In this document: positions 1-14,543 of the stretch, piece by piece
Numbering within the stretch: the stretch's first letter is position 1
How the letters are laid out: every line of letters begins with the position of its first letter
Made by a program: the position numbers and the translations under genes
Source: Turnera subulata
Taxonomy: Eukaryota; Streptophyta; Magnoliopsida; Malpighiales; Passifloraceae
NCBI GenBank assembly: GCA_028386065.3
Contig: JAKUCV010007354.1
Coordinates: 144,223 to 208,222 of the forward strand
Length of the DNA: 64,000 nt
Direction: 5' to 3'
Notes under the pieces: model-generated
What the model saw: the letters and a program-made list of their open reading frames with translations, nothing else
Databases searched by the model: none
Told to the model about the DNA's origin: nothing

Positions 1-2892
1 AACATATGCAAAGCCCAATGCAACTAATGGATCGGAGTCCTGCCCGAGGGTGCACTGCAGCTTGCCTCGTACGTTCCTGTACCACAAATAACTCAACCTA
101 CGGGATGAAAACCCGCAGGCGAGGGGTGAGTCCGAAACGCTCACCGACCATGGATAAACAGAGATATGTAGGCAACCATAATACTTTCGAAGAAAACACC
201 AGCAAAAGACAACTCAAAGATTCTACCAAATCATGACTGAGCCAAAACCAAAAGAATAATTATTATTATTACCAATTTTATCTTCCGGGCACCGTCACGG
301 ATAAACTAGGGACGTACCAGGTTATCAACCTGTTCCTGGTGCCAGATCAAAAAGAACCCGGGTCAACATCCCAATAACAAATCTCAGGGATCAACATCCC
401 AATCAAACCGACATCAACTTGCCCATCACAAGTAACCTAGATCATGCCCACCACAAAACCGTCTCAAACCATCCGGTCGTACCTCTACTTACCACATGAC
501 AATTAAGTCATATCTATTCCAAAACCAAATCAGAGGAATCGACATCCCAAACCCAAAACCAGAAGACACGACTCATTAACTTTCCCAATTTTAATATCCG
601 GGCCCCGTCACGGGACAAGCTAGGGTCGTACCAGGTTATTAACTATTCCGGGTGCCAGGCCAAAACAATACTCGGGATCAACATCCCAATTTCCAAACCA
701 AACCGGGATCAACATCCCCAAATCAAGAAACCGACCATGGCCACCACAGAACTAGCCTCTAACCATCTAGTCGTACCACTACTTTCCACGTGATAATTAA
801 ATCATCATCATTTCCTGTTTCCATTTCCAATATCCATTATCCTTTTCTCAGTTATCCATAATCAACAGTCCAACATCAATCTCAACACAAAATCCAAAGA
901 TTCAACAACAGCCAACAGAACAGTTCAATCAAGCAAAACAATATCAAAGAATCACACACAGAACCAACATCAACAAACCCATATCATCAATTATCCAACA
1001 ATAATATATATCATCACAATTTCTAATATTCATTTCCTCAAGTTATTCAACTTTCCATTATCACAAGTTATTCAGCAGACCCAATCAACAACAATTTCAT
1101 AACACCAATTATTCACAATTAACAGTTCAACATCAATTACAACACAATATTCACAGAACCAATAACACAGTCCAACAACAGCAACAACAATAACCATAGC
1201 AGTCAAATAACCAACAATGACCTTCTCAACAGTCCAATCAAACAGCAAAACACACAAAGTACTACAGGCACATATCAAGGGTTATCCATCCTCACCTGAT
1301 GTATCTCTAAAACTGCTATCTGGTCAAACCTCGATATTCCTATATTCGTATACAACAACACAATCACTTATAATGCACCAACAAGATGATTATGCATGAT
1401 ACTGGTTTAACACTTATTAGACGGCTTATCTTTACCGGTTCATTTTATTTTCTCCATAATTATCTTATTATATAGTCAGTCTACCCATCTTGGTAGAAAT
1501 TAACTGATTTAATATTTCCAATCGATATTATCACATACTTGATTTAAATCAAAATCAAAACCGAAACCAAGCGTCCAAGCCGATATCCCGGCCCTTAGGT
1601 GGCTTATGATAAGAAAACACATATATACACAAATACGTTGTATAAATTATATTTGGTAATAATACCAAATCATGACCCATACTGGTGGTCCAATAAATAT
1701 TACGAAGTAAATAATATTTCATAAGTACTTATCCTCGTTAAAATAACAATAAAAAAAACTATATGTACGCTTAGAAAGAAATGATTATAAAATAATTGTA
1801 ATAAAACCGTTAAATAGGAAATACCTCCATCAGTAAAGAGGCTAACATAACTGATATATGGTATAAAATAATTTTAATGATATATAAAATACATATACGT
1901 ATATAACCTTTAATTGTAAAATAGAGTATAGATGATGATAATAATACCATAGCTCATTAAAATATAACGAATATTGTTAATATAATAGAATAAAACTTGT
2001 ACATAGTAAAAAGTTAGATTATTATAGTTTATAATAAAATAAAATTAATGGATCAAAATAATGTAACCATTATGGAAATGATGTTAATATATGATATTTA
2101 TCAAAATAATAATGCTGCTATTACGTTATCAATTAACAAAACATAGCCTACGCATAAGGTAAATGTTATACGGATTATATATTAAATAGTTCAATCTAAA
2201 AATAATATCATTTTTAAGTCATAACTATTTATAATTATAATTCATAATAAAATTATGGACTAATATTATTTAGCCAATAAAAATATCGTTAGTAACATAT
2301 ATAAACAGTTGGTAAACAAAGTAAGGAACTTTTATTTTTTTAGCCCAGAAGTACAACAGTTAAACATATTAGAAATGTATTTTTAATGTCAACATAATTT
2401 AAAGTAACTTCGAAAATTAGCCACGGTGGACCTTCACTTCCGTTTAGTCCATCGGGAAAATAAATAAATTAACTTTGGATTAATTTAAAGACTTAATTAA
2501 ATTAGATAATATGGGCCTTTTTAATGTATTTAGCTGAATCCAACAAATTAAACCGGAAACTAAATTCAATGGGCCTTTTATGAGCCCAAGTAAATGTAAA
2601 TAAAAATTAAAACTGGCAATTTTAAATGTTATGGGCCTTTTTAATAGCCCAATCGGAAAATATAAACATAAAGTAAATAAATGCATAAACCAAATTAAAA
2701 CCTAATTTAACATAAACTAAATAAGTATAAGCATTAAATAAATAAAGTATAGATAACAGCTCAAATTAAATAAAGGCATAAAATAAAAAATTATAAGCTA
2801 ATGTTAATTAAGTTAATTAATCGATTAATTAATCATCCATTTGATGTCCGAGTCCGTTTTATCGTTCGGGTTCGTTAAGGATGTATGTGGAT
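1..2892 (-). repeat. Diverged gypsy-type LTR remnant D, left part
   Basis: This is an AT-rich stretch without a credible gene. Near 115-137 it carries a GCAGGCGAGGGGTGAGTCCG block that also occurs in the LTR of element C at about 24040-24062, at a similar distance from the LTR edge, but the rest is only weakly alike. It therefore looks like an LTR of a related, different family. A segment of about 220-250 bp occurs twice (about 280-530 and 590-805). The remnant is cut at 2892 by element A and resumes at 19976. The true left end lies outside the window. Calling it an LTR is inference from the shared block and similar composition. Confidence 0.5.
280..805. repeat. Tandem duplication inside remnant D
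   Basis: Two diverged copies about 310 bp apart are visible. Both contain, in the same order, a CCGTCACGG-type motif, a GTACCAGGTTAT motif, several copies of GGATCAACATCCC, a GACCATGGCC/ATGCCC-CACCACA motif, and a TCGTACC...ATGA/GTGATAATTAA end. Copy 1 covers about 280-530 and copy 2 about 590-805. Confidence 0.6.
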
Positions 2893-4782
2893 TATCACGC
2901 CCCGTCTTAACGTGACCGGCCAGGTGCCTTGCGCATCACTAAGCATGCCACAGGGCACCCAAAGGCCTACATCAAACATTAGGCAGAAGCTAGCCCGACG
3001 GGCATCTAACCCAAACGCGCAGCAAACATCAACGTGAGCATCACATATTAAAGTACGAAATTAAACACACAACAACCACACTTTATTATACATCAGGTCT
3101 GTACATTAAGTGGGGTGCTAAGTGAGTTGTTTCAGCCAATTATTCTCATATGCACAAACAGTTTTGGCCAAGTACCCATCGACTAACAAAGTACGCCTCT
3201 CGGGCCTTCCCTCACCAAGCTAGTCAGCTCCTTGCCCTGAAAGAAAGGGGTGGAAAGATGGGGGTGAGTCCACTGACTCAATAAGCCGGTGATCACACAA
3301 GTAACAACAGTGACACTAACAAGCAGCAATAACACCCAACAGCTATACATCAATGCACCGTGATCAGCCCACGGGTAAGCTATCGTGATGATGCCCTAGG
3401 CCTACCTGCATGGTCTGGTAGCTCTGCCAACAATGTTACTCCTTAGCCCACAGCCACGGGAAGTGCTCGTGACTTGCTACCAAATCAGACACGGCGCCTA
3501 GCACAACACCACCATCATCTCATATAACCAGGCAGCCCAGGGGCACTGCGAGGTTCATCATCAATACCATCTTATGCATGTGCCATGATGCAAGTGTTAT
3601 GCATGAAATGCACAGCCAGAATATCGGACTCGTCAGCAAGCCAAGGCATATCATCTTTCATCAATTTGCACCATTGGTGCCATCAATAAGCATATTAGAG
3701 CTATTAATTATCAAGCAAGCATCATCAACCATCACATATGTGACAACCAAACTTACACAGACTTAGGCCTCACTGGGCCATTCCCCTTCCTTTAGTGCTC
3801 CTGGGTTTCTAGCACCTACCACAGACAACCAAGCATCAATAGAAAGCACTGCAACACAAAGCAATAAATAGGAACTCATATAAGTTAGCCTACACACCAA
3901 CTGACCAAGCTAGACCAATCGGTTAGCACCAATGCTTGCATTGGCGCATCAACTCTAGTCATCAGCCCTAACCAGGTGCATTAACACAAGTATTTGGGCG
4001 CTTGTTAGACCTACACCCCACCAGGTTGCCCTATCCAAGCCTATTAGGCACTGGAAAGTGCAATTAGCCCCCTGTAAGGACAACTGGGCACACCCAACGC
4101 ACCAACTGGCCTCCAGCGGCACCAATTGTGCATCAATTCAACCAAAAAACGCCCAGACCTCAGCCAAAGCCTTCCCACATAGCAATCACCCAATAACAAA
4201 GCCTCAGAACTCCCTCCAAACCAAGCTTACTCACTGTCTAAGCCAACAACACACTAGACAAGCATATTGACACCAAATCAAGCATGAATTTTAACCCAGC
4301 TACTTACCCCACCTTCTTTTGTGTGAGAGTGTCTTGGGAAATCTTGAGAAAGGCTGAGTCATTCTCTCTTGAGCTCTCTTCACATTTTGGCAGAAATGAG
4401 GGAGTGAGGGGCTGCCTTGGGCAGATTAGGCTAAGGCAAGCAGGTGACTAAGCAGCCACTTGCTGCCTTTGCTCCCAAAATCTGCCACCAAGCCTTAGCA
4501 CCTCTCCACCTCATGCTTATTTTTCAGCCAATAGAGCCAAGCCAGCTCGCCCCAACTCAGCCCACACTTAGTCCTCAATTAGTTTCCCAATCACTAATAA
4601 CACACACTAATCCACGATTAGGACTAATCACCCGCTAATTAATCCATCCGAGTCAAATGCTAGTCAACCGAAGCCAACAGCTAGCCCACTCAATCAATTG
4701 CTGGCCAATTGCACCAGCTCCTATCCCAGCACCATTCCTCATCAAGTAAACACATAGTGCATCAATTACATGGGTTGTCACA
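2893..4782 (-). repeat. 3' LTR of element A
   Basis: About 1.9 kb, matching 18090-19975 with scattered substitutions and small indels (1890 against 1886 bp). On the minus strand it begins TGTGACAACC. Its last dinucleotide has decayed from CA to TA (plus strand TATCACGCC against TGTCACGCC in the partner). It contains the conserved hairpin CCGTGATCAGCCCACGG at 3358-3374. Confidence 0.93.
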
Positions 4783-4797
4783 TCATCTCCCCCTTAT
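4783..4797 (-). other. Polypurine tract of element A
   Basis: The minus strand reads AAGGGGGAGATGA directly before the 3' LTR. This is the expected place and composition for the second-strand primer. It directly abuts the integrase stop codon (4798-4800). Confidence 0.75.
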
Positions 4798-7700
4798 TTA
4801 AAATTCGTCCTCGAATTTACCTGAAAATAGATGTGGATACTTGTTTAGCATTTCTTTTTCCGACTCCCAAGTAACCTCCTGTCCAGAGGCATCTTCCCAT
4901 AAAACTTTCACAAAGGCAATCTCTTTGTTATGAAGTTTGCGCACCTCCCTGTCTATTATTTCTACTGGCTGCGCCCTGTAAGTGAGTTCCTCTCCTAATT
5001 GAATCTCTTGCGGTGCTAAAACATGTGAGGGATCTGGCAAGTATTTCCTTAACAATGATACATGAAACACCGGGTGAATATGCGACAAATTCGGGGGCAA
5101 TGCAAGATGGTACGCCACTGGACCGACTTTTTCAAGTATTTCAAATGGACCCAGATAGCGTGGGCTTAGTTTACCTTTCCTTCCAAACCGTAGTACCCCT
5201 TTTGTGGGCAACACCTTAAGAAATACCATGTCTCCAACTAAGAATTCCAATTCCCGTCTCCTATTATCTGCATCGGACTTCTGCCTACTTTGGGCAGCGG
5301 CAAGGTTCTCTCGTGCCACCCTTACTTTCTCGGCCGTTTCCTCAACAATTTCAGGCCCTAATAATTTCCTGACCCCCACTTCATTCCAACATATTGGAGT
5401 TCTACACCTGCGGGCATACAGTAGTTCATATAGGGCCATACCAATGCTTGATTGGTAACTATTGTTGTAGGCAAATTCAATCAACGACAAATATTTATTC
5501 CAACCATCTCCATAACTTAGCACACAAGCTCGCAGCATGTCTTCCAAAATTTGTATCACCCATTCGCTTTGCCCATCTATTTGAGGGTGGAATGCAGTAC
5601 TCAAATCAAGCTGAGTCCCCATAGCATGTTGGAAGCTTCGCCAAAATCTTGATGTAAATTGAGGGCCTCGATCAGATACTATCGAAACGGGTACACCGTG
5701 TAGCTTTACAATTTCATCAACATACACTTGTGCTAGCTTTGCAAAATTATAGGTAGTCTTTACTGGAAGAAAATGAGCAGACTTGGTCAATCGATCAATA
5801 ATCACCCATATAGAATCAAACCCACCTGCGGTCCGTGGTAATCCGCTAACAAAATCCATGGTGATTCTTTCCCATTTCCATTCTGGAACTGATAAGGGCT
5901 GAAGTAATTCTGGTGGTTTTTGATGTTCCCCTTTTACTTGCTGACATATTAAGCATTTGGAGACATAATCGGCCACGTTCCTCTTCATGTTATTCCACTA
6001 GTAATGTGATTTGAAATCATGGTACATTTTGGTGGATCCTGGATGTAAGGTGTATCGGGTTTGGTGTGCTTCTTTTAGAAGTTTGCTATGGAGATCCCCG
6101 ACATCAAGAACGTACATTCTTGTACCGAACCTTAGTATGCCATCATCAGTAATCACAAACCCAGCTTGTTCCCCTTATTTCACTTTTTCTTTCCACGATT
6201 TAGTTTCAGCATCATCATCTTGAGCCCTTGCAATTTCGTCATTCAAAGTTGGACGCACCTGGTAGTGAGCTAACAATGCCCCTGATGTGGCAACGGCACA
6301 ATGCAAGCCCTGATCCAGCAAATCATGCCAAGCCCTAATTGCAGGTTTCCTGACCACACCAAGATGTGCCAAGCTGCCAATAGATTTCCGACTAAGGGCA
6401 TCATCCACAACATTGGCTTTTCCTGGATGGTATTTAATGGTACAATCATAATCCTTAAGTAACTCAACCCATCTACGCTGCCTCAAATTCAAATCCCGCT
6501 GTTCCATTATGTATTTCAGGCTTTTATGATCCGTGTAAATTTCACAAGGCTCCCCGTACAGATAATGTCTCCAAATTTTCAATGCAAAGACTACTGCTGC
6601 CATCTCAAGGTCATGCACTGGGTAATTCTCTTCATTCTTTTTAAGTTTCCGAGAGGCATAGGCAATCACTTTGCCATCCTGCATCAAGACACAGCCCAAA
6701 CCAACTCTCTATGCATCACAGTACACAATATACACACCATCTTCTTTGGGCAATGCAAGTATTGGTGCTGAGGTTAACCTATGTTTCAGCTCCTGGAAAC
6801 TGGTCTCACAAGCGTCAGACCAAATAAATGGTTTCTTCTTTTGAGTTAGTCCGCACAATGGTGCAGCAATAGAGGAGAAGCCTTCAGCAAACCGATGGTA
6901 ATATCCTGCCAGCCCAAGGAAACTTCGTACCTCCGTCACATTGGTCAGCCTCGGCCACTTAACAACTGCCTCCACTTTTTGTGGGTCTACCTCAATACCC
7001 TCAGCTGATATGACATGACCCATGAATGAAACTTTTTCCAACCAGAACTCACATTTTGAAATTTTAGCATATAGCTTTTCTTTTTGTAGGATTTGTATCA
7101 CAATTCTTAAATGCTCTGCATGCTCCTCCTTAGTCTTTGAATAAATCAGCACATCATCAATGAACACAATCACAAATTTATCAAGGTACTGCTTGAACAC
7201 TCGGTTCATTAAGTCCATAAAAGCTGCAGGTGCATTAGTAAGTCCGAACGGCATTGTAAAAATTCATAGTGCCCATACCTTGTCCTAAAGGCTGTTGTCC
7301 TCACATCCTCTTCCTTAATTCTTAACTGATGGTAACCTGATCTCAAGTCAATCTTCGAGAAGTGTCTTGCCCCTTGCAACTGATCAAACAAATCATCAAT
7401 ACGAGGCAAAGGGTACTTGTTTCGTATTGTTAGCTTATTTAATTGCCGATAATCCACACACATTCTCATTGAGCCATCTTTCTTCTTGACAAACAGAACC
7501 AGAGCTCCCTACGGGGATACACTAGGTCTGATAAATCCCTTGTCCAACAAGTCCTGCAACTGGGTTTTCAATTCCCGCATTTCTGTAGGAGCCATTCGAT
7601 AAGGTGTAATTGATACGGGTTCTGCCCCTGACTCAAGCTCAATGCCAAACTCAATTTCTCGTTCCGGTGGTAACCCCGGCAAGTCGTCAAGAAAAACATC

Positions 7701-8442
7701 AACGAATTCTTTAACAACTGGTACTTGATCAATGGAAATTTTCGACTCACCCATACTTTGCACCGACACCAAATATAAGCAATTTGTATGTCGTGCCACC
7801 CGAGTTACCTTCACTGCAGAAATTATTTGGGGTTGTGAAGAGACAAACTTTCCTTGCAAAATGAATTCTGCCTCCCCCGAGGGCTGAAACTTTACCAACT
7901 TATTTGCACAATCTACCCGCGCACCATGCCGAGAAAGCCAATCCATACCCAAAATTACATCAAAATCATCGGCCATAGGTAACAACAACAAGTCAGCTGG
8001 TAAATGGTGTTCTAACACACAAATATCGGACTCCCGATATACCTTGTCCACAAAGACTCGCTCATCAAGTGGGGTATACACAGCCAATGGGCTACCCAAG
8101 TCACCAGATGCATCCTCAAAGTACTTCGCAAAATGAATGTTTACAAAGGAGTGGGTACACCCCGTGTCAATTAAACATAGTACAAAACATAATTTAACTT
8201 TTAAGATACCTGTCACAACTGTGTTGGAGGCTCCAGCATCCTCCTGGGTTAAACAAAATACTCGCGCCTGTCCCTACCCCGGTTGATAGTTGTTGCCCCT
8301 ACCAAAGACTCCACGGCCAGTACCTCCTCTGCCACGGACAGAGGATTGGCTATCAGCCCGTGGTGGCCAAGGTGGTGGAGAAGCCACACTGGACGGCATT
8401 GATGGTTGTCCAACAGAACACTCCCGAGCTCTATGCCCTGGC
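4798..8442 (-). pseudogene. Element A pol: protease, RT, RNase H, integrase, chromodomain-like tail (broken)
   Basis: Read from high to low coordinates. The end of Gag (8442 to about 8220) is followed by an aspartic protease with LIDTGCTHSF (about 8160) and the ILGMDWL flap-side motif. Then come RT with the FIDDVLIYS catalytic box (about 7150), RNase H with TDHKSLKYI (about 6530), and an integrase whose catalytic acidic residues (D in TMDFVSGLP, D in VSDRGPQF, E in DGQSE) all survive. A tail with conserved W and hydrophobic spacing (about 4800-4960) resembles a Tekay chromodomain. Breaks visible: TAG 8276-8278, TAG 7509-7511, a one-base frameshift near 7245-7255 just before the MPFGLTNAP motif, TAG 6709-6711, TAA 6175-6177 and TAG 5998-6000 in the integrase zinc region. 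No intact polyprotein can be made. Confidence 0.92.
8438..8442. repeat. Target duplication of element B, left
   Basis: CTGGC here equals CTGGC at 16811-16815, the other flank of element B. Confidence 0.9.
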
Positions 8443-10709
8443 TATCACGCCCCCGCTAAGCGCGACCGGCCAGGTACCTTGCGCACCCACCATGTGCCAC
8501 AAGACACCCAAAGGCCTTTCTCCACCTCAACCAAAACCCCGTTGCCTCTGCTCGGCGGGTTACCAACATAGAAATGCGCAGCGTAAAAGGAAGCAACAAC
8601 TGACAAACGCAAAGGCAACAAAAGATAATAAAATGTATCAAAACCAATTAATAAAGACAAATCCTCTAATGTCATAAACCATTGCTACAAAGGGGCACTA
8701 ACTCTTACTATACATAGACACAACCTTCATGTACAAATAAATACAATAGAATGACTAAAAGGAAACCGACTAGGCTATACCCATCGACCTACTGCCCGTA
8801 CTCTCAATCTCGCACCTGTAAGACAAGGGGAGGAAATGTGGGGGGTGAGTATAAAACTCAATAAGCAGGTGACATACAAGGCATTAGCAAAGATACAAAC
8901 AAGCGGCAAATTACATCCAACAACCAACATCTCAATCACCGTGATCAGCCCACGGGTAAGCTATCGTGGAGTTGTACCTAGCCTACCTGCGGGTCTGGTA
9001 GCCTTGTCAACAGGTGTTACTTCTTAGCCTACAGCCCCACGTACGAGGCATATCAGTTCGGCTACCACCACCACACACGGCGCCAAGCACAACACCACCA
9101 TCATCTCAATTGACCAAGCAGCCTAGGAGCACTGCATGGTCCAACATCTCAACATCTCATACCATCTCATGTAATGTCATGATGCAAATGGAATGCATGG
9201 AATGCATAGCCCGAATATCGGACTCATCTCAAGCCAAGGCATTATCAACATCTCAATTGCACCATAGGTGCCATCTCAACAGGAAATTGGATCATCCACC
9301 AAGCCAATAAGCATCACAGCCATCACACAAGTATGCAACCAAACTTACCAAACCATTAAACACATCAACCAAGTCATTAGGCACATCATGGCTATTCATC
9401 CCTTCACTCTGGAACCCTTGGGCATCTAGGGTTCATACTGCCCTGTAACATACACATGAATATACATCACAACCCAACATAGCAAACATAGAACATAATC
9501 CACAATTCAATCACACAAATCACCCTTACAGCATCCCGGGCAGAATCTGCCCTGCACCAGCAGAAGCTTCACCGAGGTTGAATACGAACCTAGAGGCAGA
9601 ACCGACCTCGGGCATCAACATCAAAGTTATAGCCCCGCCTCTTATCTTTCCATAGCCACTAAGAACACTCAAATACAAGGTCTGTAGCTCCAGATATAGC
9701 TCCTACACCAACTCGGGTTCCTGCAGCAGGTCTGCTGCAGAACAGTGAACTTAGAGAGCACATAACTCTCTCAGTTCAGCTCCAAAATCTACCAAACCGG
9801 TGCCCAATTAACGCTATGGAAGTTAGCTAACTCTGGGCTTTGGTTTCACGCAATTCCAACCGTTAGTTTGGCCGGAATCCTCCTTTTAGTGGCCAGGGGT
9901 CTGTCTGGCCGAGAGCAGAACCCCTAGGCTCACTTTCCTCCTTTCCCCTCTTTTCTCTCCTTCTCTCTCTCTCTCTATCCTTAGCCACGAATTTGGTCTG
10001 ATCAAAATGGGAGAGAGAAGCCTGGTTTCACCCCTTAAGTGATGGTAAGTAGGTGACTAAGCTCCTACTTGCCACACTTGCCAACTTGGTGCCACTTGCA
10101 CCAAGTTGCTCTCCACCTCATGCTTACTCTCCACCTCATGCTTACTCTCCTCCTCTCAACCTACTAGCTTGCACCAAACACCTTCAGCAGCTTATTCCCG
10201 ATCCACATGTCGAACCCTGATTGGTCGGTTTGGCAAATTACGCATTTACCCTCATCGAGCCCAATTGTGCACCGACGGGCACACCATTGCCCCGGTTGTG
10301 CACTATTTCGCACCAAATCGACCCAACTGATAATCCCCTTGGCCAATCGTGCCTCTAGTGAATCTATTACACCAAATAATCACATTCCTAATGTTTCCCA
10401 CCATTTATTGACTGATAAGATGAATCGAGCACTCGGGACACCAAATTAGGCCAACTGTGCCATCGAATCACTACGAGCCCATTTGAGTGCACTAGGCCAA
10501 GCCTATGCTCACCATTACTCTCAATCCGATACCAGCACATGTTACCGAGCCTAAGCCCATACTAATATGCACACCAACACTATTAACATTATCCACTTTC
10601 TCCCGAATACCCAATCCAACCTACTCGAACGTCCCGGAAGGCCAAGCTACATCCGGTTCTCATCATGTAAATACTTCTCTATATTCTAGGGTGTACCTGG
10701 GGTATTACA
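8443..10709 (-). repeat. 3' LTR of element B
   Basis: Copy of 14544-16810 at a constant offset of 6101 bases with no indels. Short apparent ORFs inside it are repeated exactly in the partner and are not genes. Contains the conserved hairpin at 8939-8955. Confidence 0.95.
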
Positions 10710-13700
10710 TCATCCCCTCCTTCACAGAATTTCGTCCTCGAAATTCAGGTGTTACCGTAACCTCAAAGACAACATAAATCTTTTTATATGTAACTCCTGA
10801 TCATCTTCCTGAACAATCTCATTTGCTATTCTATTACTCCATATTCTTCCCACTATATCTCAATCCTGGTACTCAAGTGATAACTCAGTCTAATATATCT
10901 CCAACTTGTTTACCTCGAAATTCATAGCCTTCAACCTCAACTCCTCACTTAGAAACTTCAAATGACATGTTCATTTTGTCTATATACATCCAATACTCTC
11001 TCATGGTCATATCTCATTATAATCCGTTTCACTTACCTCGACAACTCAATCGGAATCTTATAGATTATAGTTCTCTCAACTATCTATCACTTCTCATTAT
11101 AGTACAAATGGATAGGCAAAACGGTACTAATGCCAAACTTGCTTAATTCATTCCTTTTAAAAAAAAAATATTTTCAAAATAGTAATTGCAAAAATGTTCA
11201 TTGTCCAAGTGAACAAAACTTTGCAATGTACCGTTAGACCTCCAAATGTAACCATACAAGTCTCAGCTTAACTCTTCTCATAACATCTCTCAACAAGCTA
11301 CTATAACCCATATACTCATTCTCTCATCACTGGTAACTTCTACGTCTTAGTCACTCCACTGTGTTACACTACCTACACACAATTGCACCAATTGACCAGC
11401 GGGGTCAACTACCCCAATCGAACCATAAAATGCTCTATTCGCACACTCATGGGTGCACTAGCACTTTAATCTGTCAACCAGGCCAATTGCCCCAACTAGG
11501 TCACAAAGTGCACTACTCTCGCACTATGTACACCAATTACACCAACTAAACCACCGAAATATCCCAATCGGGCCAACTAGACAACCGTAAGCCTATTTGC
11601 ATCTCAAACAAGCCAACCATGCTTCCGCAGTGCAGCTCCGCTTACACCTCAACTCATACTCTTTCTCTAAATAACTCGACCTCTAAATTTAATATCATCT
11701 CCCAAACATTACTGACATCAACTCTTTCCTGTAATAGAAGATACTTTGAACTTCCTTTGAGTTTAAGGTCGTAATTCTCGAAAATATGTAATACTCCATA
11801 CTTATGCTCATGACTTCCAGCACACTTTATCAACTTAACACTCTGTAATCCAAATCAACTCTTGGTAATCTAGGATGTCAACTTTACTCTAGTATATACT
11901 AATTACCCAAACCTTCCATAGACTTCATCTTCCTCCTTTACTACTTAAGGAACTTAAAAGCTAAATTACAAACTCTAAACCAACAATTGCAACCTATTCC
12001 TTTATACCTTCCGTTCCCTTACTAATACCGAGCTACGACTTGCAAACTACACTCCTATCCTTTTTTACCCACTCATCCTCTCATAAACCTCTTTTGAATT
12101 AAGATAATCACTTATCAAAATATATAACGCTCAATACTTATTTCATGCGCTTCAACATACTTAGTACTTCACAATCTAACTCCAAACAATACAAATCTAA
12201 CTCTAAATAAATCAAAGAGGTTAACTACACTCTTGTGTATGCTAATTATTCATAATGTTCATAACACATCATCTTCCTTCATTACTACTTCAAGCGCTTA
12301 TAAGGCCTAACATAATCATTATTATACCTTAGTTACAAGTTCTGAACCAAAACTCCATAATCACAACCTATTCCTTCACACTACACTCATCCTTAGATAA
12401 CACAAGATTATCCATTACACTTGTTACTATCAAGCTACGGTTTACAAAATTACAAACCTACTCTTGTATACTTAGACATCCTCCTCTCAAAAAATTTTCC
12501 TCCAATATATCAACTCTTCACTTCAACTATATTGACCCAAGGTTGAACTTAACCCCACTATCATTTACACATCTTTGACTTTACAAGACCAATTATTTCA
12601 CTTTACCTAATGCTTTATTCTCAGTTGCCCAAACTGCATATGATTTTATCCACAAATTTCTTGGCAGCATACCAAGCCATCACAAGACTATCATAACCAA
12701 TTCAAACACAACACAATAACCAATTCAACTTACACCATAGGTACTTAATAAGGTAACAATAGACTTTCTTCCCCAGCAAGGATGCATAATAAACATTTCA
12801 AATATGAATACCTTATTCACCATGTAGCTATGGACTTTTAGATAGTATGAGAAATCTGTATGTCAAGCAATGAGTGCATATTATCAAAAACCATGTAATA
12901 CACATGCTCAAATGTAGTTTCAGCAAAATTTTATATATAATAGACTTAGTTCAATGACAACATAATCATCTCATCGTGTTTCTCTCATCTCACGATCTAG
13001 ATCCCCAAAAGACTAAGAAACATATTATCCCTAGAGAAACATTTTTCCTCCACACAAAAATCATGTAAGACAAACACAACACATATTGCAGACAATTCTA
13101 AAACATTTACATCTCAAGCCTTCAGCATGCATTACCCCATTAAACATCCATGAAACAAGTAACCTGAATCTCATCCAACTCACTATCACCACTCTTATTT
13201 GCTCACTCGAGCACCTAAGCTAAATGCACCTAACCATTTATTCCACAGTAATCACGATCTCCAAATTTTTTCTTAAATTGCTAAATCATGTACTTATCAT
13301 ATCTTTAACATATAACATAACTTCATATCTACTCTTACAGACCCATTGTTCATCCACATCACCAGGGAATACCTCGCAACCCAACTTTAAAATAAGTATA
13401 TTATCATGTCACTCTCATCATCAATATCTCTTAATTATTTACCATACTACACTTTCCATAACTAATATCTTAGTTATTATTCCTATCATAAAATGCCATC
13501 TTATCCATCACCAAGATAAATTTTAGTTAATCAAACAAACAAGTTACCAAACACCCAGGGTATGTCAGCAACATCATGTCAATCGGACATATAACATTAA
13601 TTCTCCAAGCTAACCGAAATCAGTGACGACTTTAATTGTAATTATCACCCTTAGATGATTCTCTAATATACTAAATAATCAAATTCAAAAACAACTTAAA

Positions 13701-14543
13701 ATTTCATACCCTCTGCCTCGAAGGGAAATTGTGTCAAAGTATTAAACACATGCAACTGAAATCCTGAAGATGCAAACATTCCATATGATTATTCATAAAT
13801 TTAGCTCTTAAATCATATTAACCTTCATCATCACAGTTCTATTTGATTAAGAACTCAAACTATAACTTGATCATTCCAAAATAACTTTATAATCCTATAC
13901 ATGTGCATCCTTTAGGCCAAAGGAAACCAAGTTAATTACCATTTAGCTCTAACCATGTAACCAACTAGAATGCAAAATTCTAGTTCTAAACACCCTTTCC
14001 ACATGTATAACGTCTAGGCCTACATTTGAAGTCAGCAACAATTAATTACATATCGGACGTTTCCTAAGAAACAACCATGTCACATGAATATATTCTCATA
14101 TCTAGAGCATTTTCCTTCTAGTTTACTTCTTTAGGCAATCCACGCATACTTGTATACTCTTAGTATGCTCACAACCAAAAGGCCTCAACTATATGTTCAG
14201 CAAGATTTTAACCATATTTTTCACAATAGAATGTCATATTTTCACAGTCACAAACATAATACAACATATAAGATAAACAAAATACAAATTTGTGACACAC
14301 GTCTCTCACCAACCAATGGTCCCTAACTTGATGGGTATTAGCCATTAGACTCAACACCCTACTGCCCCTCTAGCAAGAACATTATAACCATGCTTTGAAA
14401 TTATATATATTCCACCCATACGACAAATATGACACCTAGCATCCTTACAAAAACATCCTCCACCACTACAACTACTGCACTCTGCGACATAAATGTCATG
14501 ACACCAAATTCCTGCAAAAATAATCACGCTCCGCTACCAATTC
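10710..14543 (-). other. Non-coding interior of element B
   Basis: A 3.8-kb A/C-rich (plus strand) interior without an ORF of note on either strand and without gag or pol motifs. On the minus strand the purine tract GAAGGAGGGGATGA (10710-10723) lies at the low-coordinate end, and the primer site TGGTAGCGGAGC (14528-14539) lies four bases from the 5' LTR. Between them I see only low-complexity sequence and an A-run near 11160. Confidence 0.85.
14528..14539 (-). other. Primer binding site of element B
   Basis: The minus strand reads TGGTAGCGGAGC, starting with TGG to pair with a tRNA CCA end. The same 12 bases occur next to the 5' LTRs of A (18074-18085) and C (23736-23747), with 3-4 bases between primer site and LTR. 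I do not assign the tRNA species. Confidence 0.75.

Noticed and set aside
8290..8677. Short frames of 60-105 codons in the B LTRs (repeated at 14546-14778, 15115-15411, 16207-16550)
   Set aside because: Exactly mirrored in both LTRs, no domains, and composition explains them.
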